From the NCBI GenBank assembly GCA_039969155.1, contig JBDVOJ010000108.1, positions 1 to 64,000 on the forward strand: 64,000 bases of DNA, in the 5' to 3' direction. This DNA is from GCA-002733465 sp039969155. Lineage in GTDB: Bacteria > Pseudomonadota > Gammaproteobacteria > Enterobacterales > Kangiellaceae. The translations under genes were made by a program, and so were the position numbers. Below the pieces are notes generated by a model. The model saw only the letters and a program-made list of their open reading frames with translations, was not told the DNA's origin and ran no database searches. Below, piece after piece: positions 8,886 through 17,270 of the stretch (position 1 is the first letter of the stretch; each line of letters opens with the position of its first letter).

Positions 8886-8950
8886 TTGGTTTCTTTTGTC
8901 TTCTTACAAAAGAAACTCGCAGGAAAGCTTTAGCGCTGCGAAACGCCTTT
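8886..8950 (-). repeat. Hairpin-ended dispersed repeat, copy 2 (inverted)
   Basis: Inverted relative to the copy at 8471. The palindrome TTTCTTTTGT / ACAAAAGAAA lies at 8890-8915 with a 6-nt loop, followed by the reverse complement of the TTTCGCAGCGCTA core at about 8931-8944. The palindrome stem is one base pair longer than in copy 1; the loop sequence differs while the stem is kept, which points to selection for, or an origin from, a structured element. Confidence 0.75.
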
Positions 8951-9029
8951 GACTTTAAAAAAGGAAAAAACTATAACTTCTGCTATAGATAATTAACTGA
9001 AGTCCACAAACCAACGAGTCGTAAGTAGG

Positions 9030-9284
9030 CTAATTCCCCTTATCAATTTTCCATTGCTTAACGGCACTAAAATCAAAAATCCACTCTTTAAATTTATCGC
9101 CTCTCTGCACTACCGGCATGCCGTCTCTTATCCAACGCTCGATGCTGGTAATGGTCACGTCCATGAGACTGGCTAGGGTGTCTTTACCGACTATTTGATC
9201 GTTGCTGGTAAATACCGTGGAGTCGTCGACAATTGACTTAGTGTGTCGTCTTTTCGCCTGACGCAAATAATTAGAACTTCTCAT
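9030..9284 (-). CDS. Small winged-helix DNA-binding protein, phage terminase small subunit Nu1-like
   Basis: An 84-residue protein. After a basic N-terminus, residues about 33-84 form a MerR/Nu1-type winged-helix unit: VGKDTLASLMDVTITSIERWIRDGMPV, then WIFDFSAVKQW. Lambda Nu1-like small terminase subunits and excisionases share this layout (helix-turn-helix followed by a conserved Gly-Met-Pro turn). No terminase large subunit, integrase or other phage gene is nearby, so it is either a phage remnant or a domesticated regulator. It sits next to the repeat-rich intergenic region. The ATG at 9284 is the only sensible start. Confidence 0.65.
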   Translation of the reverse strand: MRSSNYLRQAKRRHTKSIVDDSTVFTSNDQIVGKDTLASLMDVTITSIERWIRDGMPVVQRGDKFKEWIFDFSAVKQWKIDKGN

Positions 9285-9400
9285 AATGCGCTCTCTTTTT
9301 GACTACTACTAGTTTAACTATAGATTAGAAATGCAGTCGAAAAGTTGCAAAAAGTATTGAATTTTTAAGTCAGCAAATGTTACTAAACTTTACTTATCAC

Positions 9401-10312
9401 TTAATCTGTTGCGATAAACCACAATTGATTGATACAGGAGGAGAGCAGTTTTATTCTGCTAAGTTTTTCTAGGTCTATGATAATATTAGTTTTTTTGGAG
9501 TAAGCTTGTAAGAAGTCCGATTCTTGTGTGCGGTCCATATTGCATTCGCTGATCAGGTTAGCTAATTCAAAATAGCGGTCTGAAATTCCGCAATATTCCC
9601 AATCAATAATTTTCAATTTGTTATCGTTTGACCACAAAATGTTATTAAAACCAAGGTCATTATGACAAAAAGTATCTGCAAAAAAGCTATTGCAGAGTGC
9701 TTTTGCTTCCTGATACAAATTTTCGATCAGTTCGGCTTGTTGAAGGCTGTTTTCTAACGCTAAATGCCTATAACGTTCTATGTATTCATTAATATCGATG
9801 GTAGGCAAAGAATAATCGTTGAGTGAGTGCTCAAAAATAGAGAGTTGTTGTTGTTCATGTTTCGGGTAATTTTCCGACAGGTTATATTGATGTAAATTAG
9901 CTAAAAATTCGCTAAGTGATTCAATAAAGCTGGCATTACTCGCACTTAGACTATGGTAACCATCATTAACAAACCATTGATCGAACTTCACTTGATTGCT
10001 TTCGAAATAGCAAGACACTAACCAAGGCTGAATGGCATCAAGTTTTGCAATAGTTCTATAGAGAGCCATATAGCTTTTAGCCGGTTGTAGTTGCGAGCTT
10101 TTTTGATTATAGACTTGGACAAAAAACTGTTGTTTCGGCAGTTTTAAATGGTAGTTGGTGTGAGATTTTCCAGCAGGGATTAGAGTCCAATTAGAAGCGA
10201 TCGTTAAGATTTTTTCGACCTCTTCAAACTTTCCAAAGAAGTTAGCAATATCGATCCAAGCCGCTGCTGAGTGAAGCCACCAATCAGGCTGGCTGGGGAG
10301 CTTGTAATTCAT
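9401..10312 (-). CDS. Choline-kinase-fold phosphotransferase, probable thiamine kinase
   Basis: A 303-residue APH/choline-kinase family protein. The catalytic loop is FCHNDLGFNNILW near residue 215 (Asp base, Asn metal ligand), followed by the DFG-equivalent IIDWEYCGISDRYFELA. The N-terminal lobe (LIPAGKSHTNYHLKL) is the nucleotide-binding part. On sequence alone it could phosphorylate choline, thiamine or a sugar. As the last gene of a TPP-riboswitch operon with a PnuT-type transporter it most likely phosphorylates imported thiamine, trapping it and serving as the metabolic step of salvage. Its start overlaps the end of pnuT by 29 nt. Confidence 0.82.
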   Translation of the reverse strand: MNYKLPSQPDWWLHSAAAWIDIANFFGKFEEVEKILTIASNWTLIPAGKSHTNYHLKLPKQQFFVQVYNQKSSQLQPAKSYMALYRTIAKLDAIQPWLVSCYFESNQVKFDQWFVNDGYHSLSASNASFIESLSEFLANLHQYNLSENYPKHEQQQLSIFEHSLNDYSLPTIDINEYIERYRHLALENSLQQAELIENLYQEAKALCNSFFADTFCHNDLGFNNILWSNDNKLKIIDWEYCGISDRYFELANLISECNMDRTQESDFLQAYSKKTNIIIDLEKLSRIKLLSSCINQLWFIATD

Positions 10313-10901
10313 AAGCGCGTTTCCAAGTTAACCAACCATAAAAAGCGAGTACTATATAAATAGCGAAGAGCACCGATGTCAAAGCAAATCCTTTTGATAA
10401 GAATAGATAGATCGATGCCGCGTCTATTACTATCCAGTACAGCCAATTTTCCAAAACTTTTTTTGCAACTAGATAAGTCGTGAACACTGCAAACCAAGTG
10501 GTAAAAGAGTCTAATAACGGAAGATCCTGATCAGTGAATTTACTTAACAAATATGCTGACAAAATTACTACAATGGTCAGCAATAGGATCCAGTAAATGT
10601 GTGTAACTAATGACCATTCCACAATCGTTTTTTTATTTTGATTGGGACCTGTTTTGCGCCACTGATTCCAGCCATAAACGGCCATCAGCAAATAGTACAG
10701 ATTAAGAGAAGACTCCATATATAAATTGACATCAAAAAACAGTACGCCGTAGATAGCAGTGCTAAAAAACGCCGCCGGCCAACACCATAAGCTTTCTTTA
10801 ATAGCCAATACTAAATATGCCAGAGCCAAAACCACCGCGAGCCACTCCCAAAAAGAAGTGGCTTGAAGATCGGCAATAAACTGTTGATAAAAGTCTGTCA
10901 C
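10284..10901 (-). CDS. pnuT: PnuC-family transporter, probable thiamine transporter PnuT
   Basis: A 205-residue polytopic protein with about seven membrane helices. It has the PnuC family signatures: SLWCWPAAFFSTAIYGVLFF near residue 40, YYLLMAVYGWNQWRK near 75, and ENWLYWIVIDAASIYLFLSKG near 150. PnuC paralogues import nicotinamide riboside; those under TPP riboswitches, named PnuT, import thiamine by facilitated diffusion with trapping by a kinase. The upstream riboswitch and the kinase downstream support PnuT. The likely start is the GTG at 10901. Confidence 0.88.
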   Translation of the reverse strand: MTDFYQQFIADLQATSFWEWLAVVLALAYLVLAIKESLWCWPAAFFSTAIYGVLFFDVNLYMESSLNLYYLLMAVYGWNQWRKTGPNQNKKTIVEWSLVTHIYWILLLTIVVILSAYLLSKFTDQDLPLLDSFTTWFAVFTTYLVAKKVLENWLYWIVIDAASIYLFLSKGFALTSVLFAIYIVLAFYGWLTWKRAYELQAPQPA

Positions 10902-10946
10902 TTAGTTAGCTCTGGTTTTTGATATGAATAATATAGTGCTTATTTC

Positions 10947-11201
10947 TTAATTTTCAGGTCGTACGTCACTATTAAGTATTTTTGCGACAAAAACCTGTTT
11001 TCCGTATTGTTCAAATGAGTAGCTAACTATTTCTTTCAATACTGACATAGCATTGTCCATTTCGCCAAAGATTTGGGTACTCATAGTGTTGGTAAAACAT
11101 TCGACTCGCTGATCATCATTCAGTCGCTTGACGATATCTTGAATAATCGACAGGAATTGGTCGTCTAAAGGGTACAAACTTAGTTCTATTGAAATGTTCA
11201 A
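10947..11201 (-). CDS. Small thiamine-binding protein (YkoF/MTH1187-like, PF01910 type)
   Basis: An 84-residue ferredoxin-like alpha/beta protein: an opening beta strand ISIELSLYPL, a helix, then FTNTMSTQIFGEMDNAMSVL, which is the conserved TNxMSTQxFG stretch of the thiamine-binding domain in YkoF and its single-domain relatives. There is no signal peptide. It probably binds thiamine in the cytoplasm and may hand it to the kinase; this is inferred. The start is a TTG at 11201 with GGAG 8 nt upstream; no ATG is available. It begins 12 bp after the TonB receptor stop. Confidence 0.8.
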   Translation of the reverse strand: MNISIELSLYPLDDQFLSIIQDIVKRLNDDQRVECFTNTMSTQIFGEMDNAMSVLKEIVSYSFEQYGKQVFVAKILNSDVRPEN

Positions 11202-11213
11202 TGTACTGACTCC

Positions 11214-13409
11214 TTATTCAAATTCTTTAGTGATTGAAATGCCGATCACTCTTGGTGCGGCGAACTGATAGTAAGGCTCAGTTATATAAAATTTTCTAGG
11301 ATCGTTACCAAAACTACCGAAGGCTCTTGTTTGGATGTCTTCGTCAGTGACGTTATTGGCGTAAAGATTTAACTTCCAATCGTCTTGTTGGTAAGTTAGG
11401 CGCAAGTTAATTAGTTCATAACTAGCTGATTTTTCTTCATGTCTATCGGAAAAGAAAAACTCGTCTTTACCTTCTAATTCCATATTGAAAGTCCAGTAAT
11501 CCGTGATATAGAAATCCGCACCCACGGTAAATTGATACTCGGGCGTGTGTGCAAATGCTCTTCCATCAAGGTCAAACGGAACTGGCGGGATGCTTTCTAG
11601 GTCTGCATTGACATGAGTGTAGTTTAAATACCCGTCAAATTGGCTTTTAATTAACCCTAGGCTTGAATACAAGCTAACTGAATCATTAAGATACCAAGTT
11701 GACTCAAACTCTAATCCATAACTATTTCCAGAAGTGGCATTGGTTAATAAATCAGTAAAGTCACAGGGACACTCACCACCCTGTTGAACTAATAATCCGC
11801 TATCTATAGAACGAACAATGGATTGCTTCGTTTGTATATCCTCTCTATCTTGGTAAAAAATAGAGACTTGTAAAACCAACTTGTTGTCTAGCAAGGTTCC
11901 TTTAATTCCGGCTTCATAGTTCCACATGAACTCTGTTTCAAATTCTCGATCCTCAGGAGCGAGTGACGCTCCCGTATTGAAACCACCCGCTTTATATCCC
12001 CGAGAAACCAATCCGTAGATCATTTGGTTATCGGTTAGCTGATATTCGATGGCGAGCTTTCCGCCCCATAAGCTTTCATCGGGATCAAAAGCTGATGCAT
12101 TGCTATCTAGGTAGTCAGCTGTTCGCTGCTCAAAACGAATTCCTGCGGTGAGGTTTAGTTTATCGCTTAAAGGATTAACAACTTGACCATAGAGCGCAGT
12201 ATTCTTAGTGTCGAATTGACTGAAAAAATCGCTTGCAGCAAAAGTGTATTGACGCTGTAAGTCGACTGTTTGATTGCGGTGATAAAACCCTAAAACCCAG
12301 TTAAGTTGGTTGTTTGCATTGGATGAATGTAATTTGACATCAAGGCTTTGGTTGTCATTTTCTCTTAGGTAATTATCAAATGATGAATACCACCAATCAA
12401 ACCCCCAATCAGCTGAATCACATGGCGTTCCATCACAAATTCCAACATGGCTCCAGTCTTCATCATAGCCGTATTCAAGTTCAGAGTCCGCCATGCTTAA
12501 GTTCGTTTCTAACCAAAGCTGGTCATTAAAAATCCAATCTAAATTAAACGCTACCGCCTTAGTTTTTTGACGATCATGTCCAGGTTGATCGGAGTAAGTA
12601 TCTCTGTTCGAGTCTAAGCTAAAGGCATCGTAACCGTTATCTACATCGGCATAAAACAAGCTAGTGGTTAAGTCGATATGATCATTTGCCTGCCAAACAA
12701 ACTTGCCACGAAAACTCAATTCATCAAGGTCGTTAGTATCGTCTCGGTTTAGGAAAATATTTTTCATATATCCATCACTTTGAAACTGCTTAATTGCAAA
12801 GCGATAGCCTAAACTATCATTAGCACTACCACTGACAACAGCGGCTAGCTCTTTGCCGGAAAACGATTGGTAGGATGCGGATAATTGGCTATAGAAATTG
12901 TCTGTAGGATTGTTAGAAACAAGATTAATTAATCCAGCTAATCCATTTGCGCCGTATAGAGTTCCTTGTGGACCACGAAGGACTTCGACTTGTTGTAGGT
13001 CGAGAGTCGTGGCAACGGTGGATATCCCGGTTAAATCAATACCATCTAACACGACTCCGACTGATGGGTTGACTGGGTCAGTGAACTCACTACGTTCGCC
13101 AACCCCACGAATTTGAATAAATCGGCCACGTGAGGCGCCGGTCGAAAAATTCACATTAGGTGCTAAGTTTAATAAATCGGTTAGTTGGTTGGCGTTACGT
13201 TTTTCGATGTTTTGCTGACTAATAACGGTCACACTACTAGGCAGCTCTAGGACGTTAGTGTCTTCTAATTCCGCGGTGACGATTAGTAATTCGCCTGGCG
13301 AATCATTAGCTTCTTCTGCCATTGCGAGCGAAGTAAAACTTGAAACGGCAAAGGTAACAGTACCAATTGCGGCATACTTGAAAGAACGGTTTAAAACTTT
13401 GGTTTTCAC
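11214..13409 (-). CDS. TonB-dependent outer-membrane receptor, probable thiamine receptor
   Basis: About 731 residues from a GTG at 13409. The signal peptide (KTKVLNRSFKYAAIG ... SLAMA) precedes the mature EEANDSPGE. A TonB-box-like stretch GELLIVTAEL comes next, then the plug domain (VTVISQQNIEKRNANQLTDL, VEVLRGPQGTLYGAN) and a beta barrel ending in ...VIGISITKEFE, with the terminal aromatic Phe near the end. The GTG has GGAG 8 nt upstream. An in-frame ATG at 13484 would add 25 residues before the signal peptide and lies inside the riboswitch expression platform, so I reject it. First gene of the TPP-controlled operon, hence thiamine uptake; the substrate is inferred from that. Confidence 0.92.
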   Translation of the reverse strand: MKTKVLNRSFKYAAIGTVTFAVSSFTSLAMAEEANDSPGELLIVTAELEDTNVLELPSSVTVISQQNIEKRNANQLTDLLNLAPNVNFSTGASRGRFIQIRGVGERSEFTDPVNPSVGVVLDGIDLTGISTVATTLDLQQVEVLRGPQGTLYGANGLAGLINLVSNNPTDNFYSQLSASYQSFSGKELAAVVSGSANDSLGYRFAIKQFQSDGYMKNIFLNRDDTNDLDELSFRGKFVWQANDHIDLTTSLFYADVDNGYDAFSLDSNRDTYSDQPGHDRQKTKAVAFNLDWIFNDQLWLETNLSMADSELEYGYDEDWSHVGICDGTPCDSADWGFDWWYSSFDNYLRENDNQSLDVKLHSSNANNQLNWVLGFYHRNQTVDLQRQYTFAASDFFSQFDTKNTALYGQVVNPLSDKLNLTAGIRFEQRTADYLDSNASAFDPDESLWGGKLAIEYQLTDNQMIYGLVSRGYKAGGFNTGASLAPEDREFETEFMWNYEAGIKGTLLDNKLVLQVSIFYQDREDIQTKQSIVRSIDSGLLVQQGGECPCDFTDLLTNATSGNSYGLEFESTWYLNDSVSLYSSLGLIKSQFDGYLNYTHVNADLESIPPVPFDLDGRAFAHTPEYQFTVGADFYITDYWTFNMELEGKDEFFFSDRHEEKSASYELINLRLTYQQDDWKLNLYANNVTDEDIQTRAFGSFGNDPRKFYITEPYYQFAAPRVIGISITKEFE

Positions 13410-13415
13410 TGTGTT

Positions 13416-13494
13416 GATCTCCAATACTACTTTAGCGACCAATGCTAAAGGACTAAAATGGAGATCCGGTAAGACGGTGGTCAAGAAGGAAGTG
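13416..13494 (-). promoter_or_regulatory. Riboswitch expression platform with SD-sequestering hairpin
   Basis: On the transcript, GATCTCCA (complement of 13459-13466) can pair over 8 bp with TGGAGATC (complement of 13416-13423), which contains the Shine-Dalgarno GGAG of the receptor GTG start. A second stem pairs the complement of 13547-13553 (GGAAGTG, immediately after the aptamer) with the complement of 13488-13494 (CACTTCC). No U-run terminator is present, so control is probably translational: TPP binding leaves the SD hidden. Confidence 0.75.
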
Positions 13495-13553
13495 AAAACC
13501 GATTAGCTGCTGATTAGCTCGTTAAAGCCAAGAGGTAACTAGTTAACACTTCC

Positions 13554-13641
13554 ACCTGTCCCTACGCCGGCACTAACCGGATCAGGTTCAAAGGGTACAA
13601 ATCTCAGGTCAAAATGGTTAATTTATGACCGCCCCTCAGGT
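13554..13641 (-). ncRNA. TPP riboswitch aptamer (THI element)
   Basis: The transcript carries the THI-box cores in order: CTGAGGGGCGG, CTGAGA followed by ACCCUUUGAACCUGAUCCGG, and GCCGGCGUAGGGA. P1 closes with ACCUG (complement of 13637-13641) and CAGGU (complement of 13554-13558). The pyrimidine-sensing CTGAGA and the pyrophosphate-sensing GCGUAGGGA elements are both intact. It controls the receptor/thiamine-binding protein/pnuT/kinase operon. Confidence 0.97.
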
Positions 13642-13650
13642 TGAGCGCGG

Positions 13651-13679
13651 ATTATAGGGGAATTTAATTTTGGAAGCAA
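13651..13679 (-). promoter_or_regulatory. Promoter of the thiamine operon
   Basis: A perfect -10 TATAAT (complement of 13651-13656) has a TTGCTT -35 candidate (complement of 13674-13679) 17 bp upstream. Transcription would start within a few bases of the first aptamer nucleotide at 13641, exactly where a riboswitch promoter should be. Confidence 0.75.
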
Positions 13680-13832
13680 AGAATTAACGGTTTGACATGT
13701 TTGGGAGCGGTTTGAGGAACAGCTTGCGAGTTAGGGGGCGCCGATTCCACTCGGCAACACAGGCTTAACAAATTTCAACCACTAAACTATCTAAAGAATA
13801 AAAACCATTTCGGTTGTTGAGTTAATGAATAA

Positions 13833-14882
13833 CTATTCACTGCGCGCCAAAACCAAGTCAACTTTTTCTTTCACAGATTCAATACTAATTTGTGACATCA
13901 AATTTTCACCTTTAACTCGCTTGCCCCAGACATTATCTTCAATCGATTTCCCTGTTTGTTTCTTTAACAATTGGGAATAAATTGAAACAGTCAACGACTT
14001 TGAATTATAGGGACCAGTGCGCATCGGATTACTGTGAGCATATAAACCGATTACAGGTGTATTTACACTGGACGCCATATGCGCGGGACCAGAGTCCGGC
14101 GCTAAAACGAATGTGGCTTGCTCTAGCAGTGCGAGTAATTGTGGCAAGTTGGTTTTGCCGATGAGATTTATCACTGTCGTTTGGGCGATTTGTTGAATTT
14201 CTTTGCCTAGTTGCAACTCCATGGGAGAGGGGCCGCCCGATAACACCACCGATAAGCCTTTTTTCGCTGCATACTCAGCGATTGCGGCATAGCTTGGGGT
14301 TGACCAATTTCGTTCTGTTTTACTAGCTGCTGGTGAAATGACTAAATAGTTCTTGGTGCCTGTCAGTTGTCGGCTCCATTGCTTATCGGCTTCGGAAACT
14401 GGCATTTGCCATTCAGGTTTGTCTTCTTTGCAAGCGCCGATAGCTTTAGCGAACCCCCAAAAACCTTCAGCAACATGGGGTTGTTTTTGTGGTGAGATTT
14501 GATGATTAGTAAACAACCATTGGCCTTCTTTAGCTCGGCTTGAATCAAACCCCCATTTCTTTTTGGCAGAAATGCATAAGGTCGCTAAGCTGGCTCGAAG
14601 TGCGACTTGCATGTGCAATAGATGATCGAATTTTCTTCCCTTCAATTGGCGATAGAGGTCGCGATAGCCTTTTAATCCTGCTTTTTTATCGAAAACAACA
14701 AACTCAATGTTTTCTAAGTTCACCAGCAATTGGGCCTCGATCTTTCCTATGACCCAAGTGATTTTGGTGCTTGGCCATTGATTCTGGATGGCCTGTACCG
14801 TAGCGACCGCATGGCAAACGTCACCAATTGCCGAAAGCCTTAATACGCATATTGTGGTAGGAGGAGGGCTATTTTTATCCAT
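13833..14882 (-). CDS. Glycosyltransferase family 9 protein (LPS heptosyltransferase-like)
   Basis: A 349-residue GT-B glycosyltransferase. The N-terminal VLRLSAIGDVCHAVATVQAI is the heptosyltransferase I/II signature; the C-terminal half has LVISPAASKTERNWS and the ADP-sugar-binding LAPDSGPAHMASSVNTPVIGLYAHSNPMRTGPY. It should transfer a heptose or similar sugar from an ADP-linked donor to the Kdo/lipid A inner core on the cytoplasmic face. It stands alone here; kdkA and waaA lie 5-7 kb away, which fits an inner-core role. Acceptor position cannot be assigned. Confidence 0.9.
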   Translation of the reverse strand: MDKNSPPPTTICVLRLSAIGDVCHAVATVQAIQNQWPSTKITWVIGKIEAQLLVNLENIEFVVFDKKAGLKGYRDLYRQLKGRKFDHLLHMQVALRASLATLCISAKKKWGFDSSRAKEGQWLFTNHQISPQKQPHVAEGFWGFAKAIGACKEDKPEWQMPVSEADKQWSRQLTGTKNYLVISPAASKTERNWSTPSYAAIAEYAAKKGLSVVLSGGPSPMELQLGKEIQQIAQTTVINLIGKTNLPQLLALLEQATFVLAPDSGPAHMASSVNTPVIGLYAHSNPMRTGPYNSKSLTVSIYSQLLKKQTGKSIEDNVWGKRVKGENLMSQISIESVKEKVDLVLARSE

Positions 14883-15138
14883 GCTTAATATCAGGAGTTC
14901 TCTAATTCGTTAGCGAAAGCCGCCGTTTATCCAGTTTCAGCATTCTAATGGATTCAATTCCCCATCTCCAGCAACCATTGTCTAAGGTTAGGGTGTGTGT
15001 TCAAAAAATGTAACTATTTCATGCGGTTTTAGGATCGAACTTAAGTCAATTAAGTGTTAACTTGGAGCGTTTTCAAGAATTAGGTCGAGTCATTGACTCT
15101 GGTTTTCGAATGAAAAAACTTTTATTTGGAGAATAAAA

Positions 15139-17220
15139 ATGAGAAAGACTTTAAGTTTTGTTTGTGTCGCAATGTTACTGGCAGGTTGCGAGCAATCTGC
15201 GACGACCACTAGCGAGGTTAAACCCGCAGCGGCTGAGCAACAGTCATCTACGGCGATTAATCAAGCAGCTGTCGATAGTGGAATTGACTACGGCAATATG
15301 GATAAAGGTGTTCATCCAGGCGATGATTTTTTTGCCTATGTGAACGGAAACTGGCTGAAAAACACTGAAATTCCTGCGGATAAATCATCTTACGGCATTG
15401 GCCGAATGGTTCATGATGAATCTGTTGAGAAAGTGAAACAAATTATTGAAGACTCGGCTAAAGGGGATTATGCGGAAGGATCGGATGAACAAAAAGTGGG
15501 TGATTTGTTTAACTCCTACTTAGATTATGAAAATAGAAATAAACTTGGATTAGAGCCTTTGGCTGAAGAGATTGCCAAGATTGATGCAATTTCTAGTAAA
15601 ACAGAGCTCGCAGAATACTTCGCTTATGCTAATAAACTTGGCTATGGCACTCCGTTTAATATGATTCAATTTCCAGATTTAAAAAAGCCAACTCACTATG
15701 CTATGTATACTTGGCAAGGTGGATTAGGTTTACCAGATAAAGAGTATTATTTGAAACAAGACGATAAGTCGATAACCCTCAAAAATAAATACACGGAACA
15801 TGTGGCGGCAATGTTATCTCTAGCCGGGATCGAAGGCGCAAAAGGAGCAGCCGAAACGATTTTAGCAATGGAATCGGAATTGGCTAAACACCATATGGAT
15901 AAAGAGAAGACTCGCGATATTGTTGGGTTATACAACAAAGTTGAAGTGAGTAAATTGCCAGAGCTGATGCCGAGTTTTGATTGGCAGGCTTACCTGAAAG
16001 AAGCAGGACTGGCCGATGTTGATGCGCTAGTCGTAGCGATGGTCGATTACACCAAAGCGCTCGACGGTATTATCAAGAATACGGACTTGGCCAGTTGGAA
16101 AACTTACCTTAAATGGCATTTGGTGAATGTCAATGCGACCCGTTTAAATGAAGCATTAGATCAACAAAACTTTGCCTTTTACGGAACTGAAATGAGTGGA
16201 ACCAAGGAGCAGCAAGAAGCTTGGAGAAGAGCGGTTGGAGTAGTCAACGGAACGCTTGGTGAAGTCATCGGTAAAGTTTATGTTAAGCGCCACTTTCCAC
16301 CTCAAGCTAAGCAGGAAATGCAAGAGTTAGTTGATAATTTAATTAAGGCTTATGAAGTGAGCATTAAGGAATTAACTTGGATGAGTGACGCGACTAAAAA
16401 AGAAGCACTTGATAAACTATCTAAGTTTAATCCAAAAATCGGTTATCCCGATGAATGGCGAGATTATTCTAAATTAACCATTAAGCGCGATGATCTTTTT
16501 GGTAATTTAAGGCGAGCGGCTCTGGTTGCTTATCAACAAAATGTTGATCGTCAGAAAAAGCCCGTTGACAAAAATGAGTGGGGAATGACACCACAAACAG
16601 TTAATGCTTATTATAATCCGCCACTAAATGAAATCGTTTTTCCTGCGGCAATATTACAACCGCCTTATTTCAACTTGGATGCTGATGCGGCGGTAAACTA
16701 TGGAGCCATTGGAGCTGTAATTGGTCATGAGATCGGCCATGGTTTTGATGACTCTGGAAGTACCTTTGATGGAGATGGAGTACTAAGAAATTGGTGGACA
16801 GACGAAGACAAAGCCGAGTTTGAAACGAGAACTAATCAGTTAGTCGCTCAATACGATAACTTCAAATTGTTTGATGATCTAAATGTGAACGGCGCTTTCA
16901 CGCTCGGTGAAAATATTGGTGATTTAGGTGGTCTTAGCATCGCTCTGCAGGCTTATAAAATGTCATTAGAGGGAAAAGAAGCACCAGTCATTGATGGTTA
17001 TACTGGTATTCAACGAGTGTTCTTAGGTTATGGCCAAGCTTGGATGTTTAAAGGGCGCGAAGAAGCTGTTAGACAACGTACCGCTACCGATCCACATTCG
17101 CCACCAAAATTTAGGGTGAACGGTGTGGTCAGAAATATTCCCGAGTTCTATCAAGCATTCGATATAAAGCCTGAGCATAAACTCTACTTACCTGAGGAGC
17201 AAAGAGTAAAAATTTGGTAA
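15139..17220 (+). CDS. M13 family zinc metallopeptidase (neprilysin/PepO-like) lipoprotein
   Basis: A 693-residue peptidase with a lipoprotein signal (LLAGC, lipidated Cys near residue 17), so probably anchored in the outer membrane facing the periplasm. The N-terminal domain begins DKGVHPGDDFFAYVNGNWL. The zinc site is GHEIGHGFDD near residue 530, with the third ligand in ENIGDLGGL about 60 residues on. NAYYNPPLNEIVFPAAILQPP and the C-terminal RVNGVVRNIPEFYQAF are family hallmarks. It degrades short oligopeptides. GGAG lies 8 nt before the ATG. A hairpin plus T6 terminates it. Confidence 0.96.
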   Translation: MRKTLSFVCVAMLLAGCEQSATTTSEVKPAAAEQQSSTAINQAAVDSGIDYGNMDKGVHPGDDFFAYVNGNWLKNTEIPADKSSYGIGRMVHDESVEKVKQIIEDSAKGDYAEGSDEQKVGDLFNSYLDYENRNKLGLEPLAEEIAKIDAISSKTELAEYFAYANKLGYGTPFNMIQFPDLKKPTHYAMYTWQGGLGLPDKEYYLKQDDKSITLKNKYTEHVAAMLSLAGIEGAKGAAETILAMESELAKHHMDKEKTRDIVGLYNKVEVSKLPELMPSFDWQAYLKEAGLADVDALVVAMVDYTKALDGIIKNTDLASWKTYLKWHLVNVNATRLNEALDQQNFAFYGTEMSGTKEQQEAWRRAVGVVNGTLGEVIGKVYVKRHFPPQAKQEMQELVDNLIKAYEVSIKELTWMSDATKKEALDKLSKFNPKIGYPDEWRDYSKLTIKRDDLFGNLRRAALVAYQQNVDRQKKPVDKNEWGMTPQTVNAYYNPPLNEIVFPAAILQPPYFNLDADAAVNYGAIGAVIGHEIGHGFDDSGSTFDGDGVLRNWWTDEDKAEFETRTNQLVAQYDNFKLFDDLNVNGAFTLGENIGDLGGLSIALQAYKMSLEGKEAPVIDGYTGIQRVFLGYGQAWMFKGREEAVRQRTATDPHSPPKFRVNGVVRNIPEFYQAFDIKPEHKLYLPEEQRVKIW

Positions 17221-17251
17221 GTGTTAATTGGAGTGTGCCTTGCCAACAAAT

Positions 17252-17270
17252 GAGTGAGGCACTCTTTTTT
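17252..17270 (+). terminator. Rho-independent terminator after the M13 peptidase gene
   Basis: GAGTG, loop AGG, CACTC, then six T. It abuts the stop codon of the convergent GGDEF-EAL gene at 17269. Confidence 0.7.

Noticed and set aside
13410..13484. Longer N-terminus of the TonB receptor from the ATG at 13484
   Set aside because: It would place 25 polar residues before the signal peptide and start inside the riboswitch platform; the GTG at 13409 has a proper SD.
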